Source of the DNA: Akkermansiaceae bacterium
GTDB taxonomy: Bacteria; Verrucomicrobiota; Verrucomicrobiia; Verrucomicrobiales; Akkermansiaceae
Reading direction: 5' to 3'
Assembly (NCBI GenBank): GCA_023300065.1
Contig: JALZWJ010000238.1
Span: 1-8,620 of the forward strand
Length of the DNA: 8,620 nucleotides
Shown here piece by piece: positions 7,757 to 8,620 of this stretch. The position numbers and the translations under genes are program-made. Every line of letters starts with the position of its first letter. Within the stretch, counting starts at the first letter, position 1. Below the pieces are notes generated by a model. That model was given only the letters and a program-made list of their open reading frames with translations. It was not told where the DNA came from and did no database searches.

Positions 7757-7831
7757 ACTTTCTCTGACACCTCGTCCGACATTTTAGTCCTCGCGGGGTT
7801 GCTGGGGGCGAGCTTGATTTTTTGCGATGAA

Positions 7832-7859
7832 AAAACCCAGAGCTTGGGCGCTGGGTTTT
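7832..7859 (-). terminator. Intrinsic terminator after the ThuA-like gene
   Basis: AAAACCCAG (7832-7840) pairs perfectly with CTGGGTTTT (7851-7859) around a 10-base loop. Read on the minus strand the stem runs into six T (7835-7830), the classic rho-independent layout, 39 bases past the stop of the minus-strand ThuA-like gene. The stem also ends in four T on the plus strand, so it may act in both directions. It implies that the downstream Rhs fragment is not simply co-transcribed with the ThuA-like gene. Confidence 0.85.
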
Positions 7860-7897
7860 GTTCGTTCGGCTGCTTAGGCCAGAGGAAGGATGTTTTC

Positions 7898-8620
7898 CTA
7901 TTTGTCAGCAGGTGCTGATTTGAGGCTCTCGAGGGTGAAATCTGGGTGGGCTTTTTTGATGCGTTCGACTGTTTCGGGGCGATTTTTGAGGACGTTTAGG
8001 TTGCGTTTCATCGCTTTTTCTTTTTTATCATCGATGCCGCTATATTTCGCCTCAACGGGCATGACAGAGCTTTCCCAACCTGCGAGGTCGGCGGGCTTTA
8101 CGCCCATACGGAAGAAGGCTCCGGTGGTGTAGGGGCTGGGGCTGAAGCCACCGACGAAGTCGACGTTAAGGTCGGGCTTGATGCTGGCTTCAAGGCCGAG
8201 GGCCCAGAAGGTGGAGTTGATGAGGAAGCGGCGGGCATTCTCATCAGCGAGATCTTCCGAAGCTCCGAAGGAAGTATAGACGACGCGGGCTTCTTTTTTA
8301 GCGCCAGAGGGGGCGATGTAGTGATCGCGGGCCCAACCGGCATTGACGATTTTTTTTCCTGGCTCAAGTTCGTCGCTGGGGCCGAAGGTTTTGAGGACTT
8401 GGACTTGGAGGAGCTGGGTGGAGTCGGCAGGGGCTTTGGAAATGTAAGCGCCGGAGTAGGCGTGGAGGGGAGAGACACCGGTGAGGATGGGGTGGGTGGT
8501 TCCGGGAATAGGGGAAATGCGGGAGCCTTTTCTATGGTTTGATCCATAGTGGCCTTGGCCACGCTGGGGGTGCCAAGTGTTGCCGTAGACTTGCTCGCCG
8601 AGGCCGCCGAGGTAGTCCTC
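7898..8620 (-). CDS. ThuA-like domain protein, N-terminus outside window
   Basis: The minus-strand frame ending with TAG at 7898-7900 is open to the right edge, giving the last 240 residues; the internal ATG at 8107 is not the start. The ThuA fold (PF06283, a class I glutamine amidotransferase-like fold) is recognised from GNTWHPQRGQGHYGSNHRKG near the start of the visible part, THPILTG (42-48), GWARDHY (~95-101) and RVVYTSFGASEDL...RRFLINSTFWALGLE (112-143), a hallmark of the family. The segment after it (VDFVGGFSPSPY..., GVKPADL) is typical of planctomycete and verrucomicrobial members. The last ~55 residues are Lys-rich and charged. Family members are linked to carbohydrate use (trehalose utilisation), but the biochemical activity is not established. 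A strong terminator follows, so this is the last gene of its transcript. Confidence 0.9.
   Translation of the reverse strand, partial: EDYLGGLGEQVYGNTWHPQRGQGHYGSNHRKGSRISPIPGTTHPILTGVSPLHAYSGAYISKAPADSTQLLQVQVLKTFGPSDELEPGKKIVNAGWARDHYIAPSGAKKEARVVYTSFGASEDLADENARRFLINSTFWALGLEASIKPDLNVDFVGGFSPSPYTTGAFFRMGVKPADLAGWESSVMPVEAKYSGIDDKKEKAMKRNLNVLKNRPETVERIKKAHPDFTLESLKSAPADK

Noticed and set aside
8098..8562. A 154-codon minus-strand Ser/Pro-rich open frame, and an opposite frame at 8321-8542
   Set aside because: Both are shadows of the ThuA-like coding frame, which is open through this whole region and matches a known family.
1..8620. CRISPR array, tRNA, rRNA or insertion sequence
   Set aside because: I saw no regularly spaced repeats, no cloverleaf-like or rRNA-like stretches, and no transposase-like frame or paired terminal inverted repeats.

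Overview
The window looks like part of a chromosome from a Verrucomicrobiota-type (PVC group) bacterium. This rests on gene content, not on a marker gene. It holds a YHYH-domain/sulfatase fusion, an SHD1 (SLA1 homology domain 1) esterase, a secreted sialate O-acetylesterase-type protein, an Rhs fragment and a ThuA-like protein of the kind common in planctomycetes and verrucomicrobia. Most genes are GC-rich, and the two complete plus-strand starts I chose (3507 and 5149) have no convincing Shine-Dalgarno sequence.

Layout, left to right. (1) 1-2394, plus: the 3' part of a large secreted sulfatase, open at the left edge. (2) 2427-3368, minus, convergent with it: a secreted alpha/beta-hydrolase esterase carrying an SHD1 domain. 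(3) 3369-3506: a divergent intergenic region. (4) 3507-5048, plus: a secreted sialate O-acetylesterase-like enzyme. (5) 5149-6249, plus: a secreted thioredoxin-like protein whose frame contains a single in-frame TGA (5425-5427). (6) 6250-6703: no convincing gene, but a short inverted and tandem repeat at 6480-6518. (7) 6704-7756, minus: the C-terminal end of an Rhs protein (core plus variable tip) with no N-terminal body. (8) 7832-7859: a strong intrinsic terminator. (9) 7898-8620, minus: the C-terminal 240 residues of a ThuA-like protein, open at the right edge and lacking a start codon in the window.

The most interesting item is gene 5. The reading frame continues uninterrupted for 274 codons after the TGA, with protein-like sequence, and a hairpin with a 3-base GUC loop lies 25 bases past the TGA. 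That matches the layout of a bacterial SECIS element, so this is a candidate selenoprotein of the secreted thioredoxin-like type, with Sec at residue 93 and Cys at residue 85. A nonsense-mutated pseudogene is the main alternative.

Functionally, the sulfatase, SHD1 esterase, acetylesterase and ThuA-like protein suggest exported breakdown of decorated (sulfated or acylated) polysaccharides. This is inferred from families and proximity only. The Rhs fragment looks like a separate, decayed or displaced element.
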